A stretch of DNA of 64,000 nt from Vreelandella subglaciescola (lineage in GTDB: Bacteria; Pseudomonadota; Gammaproteobacteria; Pseudomonadales; Halomonadaceae): assembly GCA_030454225.1 (NCBI GenBank), contig JAKDRW010000004.1, positions 1-64,000 on the forward strand, written 5' to 3'. The stretch's first letter is position 1, and every line of letters begins with the position of its first letter. Below are positions 61,178 to 64,000 of this stretch, in pieces. The notes under the pieces are model-generated. The model ran no database searches. It was given only the letters and a program-made list of their open reading frames with translations, and was not told the origin of the DNA. Position numbers and translations under genes: made by a program.

Positions 61178-61487
61178 CCCCCAAGCCTTCCAGGAACAGG
61201 AAGAGCAACGCACGCAGAAGCTAGAGGAAATCACGGGTAGCGACATTGCCTTTCGCACGCTGAAGGATATTTGCGCAGAGATAGATGGCAGCGATACGCG
61301 CCTGGAAAACGACGTGATCCGGCTGTATGAGACCGCGGAGGCCATTGAACTGGAAGCCCTGGGCACCAGTCGCGGACTGGAAGGCCGCAAGGCCATGAAT
61401 CAGCTAATGACGACGCGCGGGAAGTCCCTGTTTGCCAGCCTGATGGCCGAAGATGCTGATAATGAACCCACCTCGGAGGATACCTGA
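61167..61487 (+). CDS. Small helical island protein, 106 residues
   Basis: MSFDPQAFQEQEEQRTQKLEEITGSD... to MAEDADNEPTSEDT, an acidic, mostly helical protein of unknown family. Its ATG lies inside the methyltransferase end (AAAGGAGAG upstream) and its stop is one base before the ATPase gene start, so it is locked into the operon. The track's 195-residue ORF wrongly includes antisense of the methyltransferase end. It may be an adaptor or inhibitor of the neighbouring enzymes (inference). Confidence 0.7.
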   Translation: MSFDPQAFQEQEEQRTQKLEEITGSDIAFRTLKDICAEIDGSDTRLENDVIRLYETAEAIELEALGTSRGLEGRKAMNQLMTTRGKSLFASLMAEDADNEPTSEDT

Positions 61488-61488
61488 C

Positions 61489-63552
61489 ATGGCCAAGCCA
61501 TCCCTCTCGTTCCAGCACGTCACGCTCGAAAACATCGGCGCCTACTTCGGCGAGCACACGGTGGATTTCCCGAGCGGCCATCGCAACATGATGATGATTC
61601 ATGGCAACAATACCGGCGGCAAAACCAGCTTCATCAACGGCCTGAAGTGGTGCCTCTTTCACCAGATCAGCACCAGCCACGAAGGTCTGCTTGACCCGTT
61701 TACGCTGTATAACCGCAAGGCACTGGCCAAAGGCTCGGCTCACCCCATGAGCGTCACCATAGAGGCGGAATACAACGGCCAGCCGATCATTATCAACCGG
61801 ACGGCCAAGTGGCTATACGACAAGACCCGGCCCCGCTCGTATGAGGAGGTGGCCACAGGCTTCACCATTACGCAGTTCGACGAGAACGGCTCCCGCCAGC
61901 CGTTGAGCGAGGAAGATTCCGAGCGCTTTATCCGCCGCATCGCGCCCCCGGTGCTTGGTCGCTTCTTCCTGTTCGATGGTGAACTGCTGAGCGAATACGA
62001 AACGCTGGTGTCTCGTAGTGCCGGGAGCAACCCCAAGCTGGGAGAAGCGATTAGCGGCGTGCTGGGGCTCCCCGTTCTGGAGAAGGCAGCCGGCGTGCTG
62101 CAGGCGGCCAAGAAAGAGGCCGACCGCAAAAACATGACCCTGGCCCGCGGGGAAAGCGCCGAAGGCTTGGTGGAGCGCATCAAAGGCCTTGAGAGCAACC
62201 TTGAGCGCTGCACCGAGGAATGCGCAGAAATTGACGACCAACTGGACGCCTTGGGTGACAGCTTGGCCGCGGCGGAAGCGGAGTATAAGTCCTACGCCGC
62301 CACGGAAGCTGATCTGAACCAGATATCGGTGCTGGAAAAGCACAACGCCGACCTGGATGCCGAAATCACCAGGAACCAGACCACCTTGGCAAAGGCCAGC
62401 AGCAACGTGTGGCACGACCTGGCGAAACCGACCTTGGAGCGCCAATTAGACAGCCTGGTATCGAAAAGCGATGCGCTGCACCAGCAAAGCCAGCAGACCT
62501 TGAAGCGGGATCACCTGGAAGAACTTCGACGCGCCCTGCTGGATGAGGAGGATTGCCCGGTATGTCTACAGCACCTCAAGCCGGACGCCCGGGCATCCGT
62601 CAAAAGCATGCTGGATGCGCTGGACGCTGACCGTGAAGTTAGGCAGCAAAAGACCGACGACTACGAGGACTTGATCGCCAAGCGGAAAGAGGTGGAGCGG
62701 CTTAGTCGGGCCATGACGCCGATCAAAACCGAATATGAAATGCGGACGGAGCGCATCAAGGAAATCGTGAGCACCAAGGCGCGAAACCTCTCCGAAATCG
62801 ATCACATCAAAAGCGAGGCAAATAGCATCTCGCCGGATGTGATTGAGGGGGCAAGGAAAAAGGTGCTGTCGCTGACACGAGAGCAAGCCGCTCTGGAAGA
62901 GCATAAGAAAACGGCTCTGAAGCACCAGAAAGACCTGGAGATCGAAAAGGACGAGCAGCTAAGTCGCATGCAAAGCACCATCGAGCATGACGAAGAAGCC
63001 AAGCAGGTCAAGCGCGTCCTCTCTCGGCTGGCGCACATGGAATCGGTCATCGACCAGGCCAAGAATCGCCAGGCTGAGGCGATGCGCAAGAAAGTCGAGG
63101 AGTACACCAGTCATGCCTATCGGGCCATGACGCATGAAACCCACCATGCAGCCGTCAAAATCGAGCCAGGCACGTTCAACATGACGATCCTGGATGATGA
63201 GAACAACCCCGTCACTCGTCCTTCCTCGGGCGCGACCCAGATTCTTGCGCTGGCGCTCATTATCTCTCTCGGCCAGATTGGCCGGAAGATCGGCCCTCTG
63301 GTCATGGATACGCCGCTGGGTCGCCTTGATCCCAGTCACCGCATCAAAGTGCTGAGTTACCTGCCGCAGCACACCCACCAGGTCGTGCTTCTCTACCATG
63401 GCGGCGAGATTGACAAGGCGACCTACGAGCGCGTCGCCAAGATGGGGCAGATTGGCAAGGAATACGAAATTTCGAAGGGTAGCGCCGAAAGCTCTTCCCG
63501 GCTGGTGCCCAAGCAGAGTGCGGCGTTCTCAGGAGGTGACGACCATGAGTGA
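61489..63552 (+). CDS. DndD-like SMC/ABC ATPase
   Basis: A 687-residue SMC-family ATPase. N-terminal half-site: LSFQHVTLENIGAYFGEHTVDF with Walker A HGNNTGGKTSFINGLKWCLF (about 33-50), FFLFDGELLSEYE, as in DndD; long coiled coils (about 215-540) interrupted by a CPVC hook (EEDCPVCLQHLKPDAR, about 352-367), like Rad50 and DndD; C-terminal ATPase half with PSSGATQILALALIISLG (signature-like) and GPLVMDTPLGRLD (Walker B). DndD works in DNA phosphorothioation; no sulfur-transfer genes are visible here, so the role could be in sensing or cutting DNA. ATG 61489 follows cggagg. Confidence 0.88.
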   Translation: MAKPSLSFQHVTLENIGAYFGEHTVDFPSGHRNMMMIHGNNTGGKTSFINGLKWCLFHQISTSHEGLLDPFTLYNRKALAKGSAHPMSVTIEAEYNGQPIIINRTAKWLYDKTRPRSYEEVATGFTITQFDENGSRQPLSEEDSERFIRRIAPPVLGRFFLFDGELLSEYETLVSRSAGSNPKLGEAISGVLGLPVLEKAAGVLQAAKKEADRKNMTLARGESAEGLVERIKGLESNLERCTEECAEIDDQLDALGDSLAAAEAEYKSYAATEADLNQISVLEKHNADLDAEITRNQTTLAKASSNVWHDLAKPTLERQLDSLVSKSDALHQQSQQTLKRDHLEELRRALLDEEDCPVCLQHLKPDARASVKSMLDALDADREVRQQKTDDYEDLIAKRKEVERLSRAMTPIKTEYEMRTERIKEIVSTKARNLSEIDHIKSEANSISPDVIEGARKKVLSLTREQAALEEHKKTALKHQKDLEIEKDEQLSRMQSTIEHDEEAKQVKRVLSRLAHMESVIDQAKNRQAEAMRKKVEEYTSHAYRAMTHETHHAAVKIEPGTFNMTILDDENNPVTRPSSGATQILALALIISLGQIGRKIGPLVMDTPLGRLDPSHRIKVLSYLPQHTHQVVLLYHGGEIDKATYERVAKMGQIGKEYEISKGSAESSSRLVPKQSAAFSGGDDHE

Positions 63553-64000
63553 TTTCAACGAACAGACACAGCAAGCCGATATGGGCCGCACCGTCAGCCT
63601 GTCCGCCCGGGCTCGGGCCACGCTCAAGATGGCAACCGGCGTGACGATAGGCGCTATCGACCTGCCCTTGTTTGAAACGGACACCGAAGCGATCCGGTTT
63701 GCCTGTCTGCTCGGACTTCGCTATCACGGCGATACGATGCCGCCACTGGCTGATGGACGCGATGCCAACGCCCAGACCGTGATTAACGTCGGCACGCTGG
63801 ATACCAGCGCACCCTCCTTCATCAGCACTGTCAAACTGCTGGCGCCTGACACCGTGCAGAAAGAAAGGCTCACCCGCATTGTTCGCGCCCATGCAGAGTG
63901 GGGGCTGGCCCAAATCCAAAAATGGATTGAGGAGGCAGAGCTTGAGGGTGATGACCTTGATCTGGCCCATCTGGTGAAAAAAGGCGAAGCCCTGCTGGAC
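63545..64000 (+). CDS. Island gene cut by the window edge
   Basis: Starts at ATG 63545 inside the ATPase end (AGGAGG upstream) and runs open to base 64000: MSDFNEQTQQADMGRTVSLSARARATLK, FETDTEAIRFACLLGLRYHGDTMPPLADGRD, TVQKERLTRIVRAHAEWGLAQIQKWIEEAELEGDDLDL. At least 152 residues. The pattern of a short N-terminus, an FxT-DTEAIRFA helix and a C-terminal coil loosely recalls the Dnd-associated protein 4 group, but the match is weak. Translationally coupled to the DndD-like gene. Confidence 0.7.
   Translation, partial: MSDFNEQTQQADMGRTVSLSARARATLKMATGVTIGAIDLPLFETDTEAIRFACLLGLRYHGDTMPPLADGRDANAQTVINVGTLDTSAPSFISTVKLLAPDTVQKERLTRIVRAHAEWGLAQIQKWIEEAELEGDDLDLAHLVKKGEALLD

Overview
The window looks like chromosomal DNA from a GC-rich gammaproteobacterium, most likely Halomonas or a close relative. 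That placement is inferred from gene content and style: CioAB oxidase beside CydDC, a Tsx porin, a uvrA/MFS/ssb cluster, several c-di-GMP enzymes, and Shine-Dalgarno starts throughout. No rRNA, tRNA, CRISPR array, integrase or complete insertion sequence was seen. Most of it is dense housekeeping and metabolic sequence; the last 8 kb is accessory.

Layout. 0-3.6 kb: stub of an ABC-transporter ATPase cut off near the left edge, an OPT-family transporter with a small membrane partner, and DUF3465 and DUF1415 proteins. 3.7-9 kb: two facing molybdenum-cofactor clusters (moeA and moaB with a DUF1244 gene; mobA, a second moeA and moaA) around a promoter region carrying a strong palindrome. 9-16 kb: a large PAS-GGDEF-EAL sensor broken by one base in a run of eight G, a lytic transglycosylase-like lipoprotein, TspO, a CbiX-like chelatase and an EamA transporter. 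16-20.6 kb: a tandem glycine riboswitch ahead of a DadA-like amino-acid oxidoreductase, an HglS/YdcJ 2-oxoadipate enzyme and a PAS-GGDEF protein. 20.7-26.7 kb: cydDC and cioAB. 26.8-28.9 kb: a 1-Cys peroxiredoxin, a graveyard of a two-component system fused to the tail of an HbpS-like gene, and an exported 5-hydroxyisourate hydrolase.

28.9-40.2 kb reads as a purine/ureide-to-central-metabolism region. Tsx and an NCS2 permease would take up nucleosides and nucleobases; hydroxyisourate hydrolase and an allantoin/hydantoin-type racemase act on ureides; Gcl, Hyi and GlxR turn glyoxylate into glycerate; pyruvate kinase lies beyond. Two GntR/FCD regulators are present. TTGTATACAA-like palindromes recur upstream of tsx, the gcl operon, the permease and an acidic DUF4214 protein, which suggests a small regulon. 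40-50 kb: a chemoreceptor, thiC with a TPP riboswitch, a META lipoprotein, an SDR, a periplasmic binding protein coupled to a GGDEF-EAL protein, and a DUF4214 protein with a nine-copy hexanucleotide repeat. 50-56 kb: ssb, an MFS exporter, uvrA and a secreted protein of unknown function.

56.2-64 kb is the most interesting part: a probable anti-phage or DNA-modification island running off the right edge. Leftward genes encode a PLD-nuclease/SF2-helicase fusion and a translationally coupled 481-residue protein of unknown family. Rightward genes encode an M.PvuII-like methyltransferase, a 106-residue protein, a DndD-like SMC/ABC ATPase with a CxxC hook, and a further truncated gene. I do not recognise the combination as a canonical named system.
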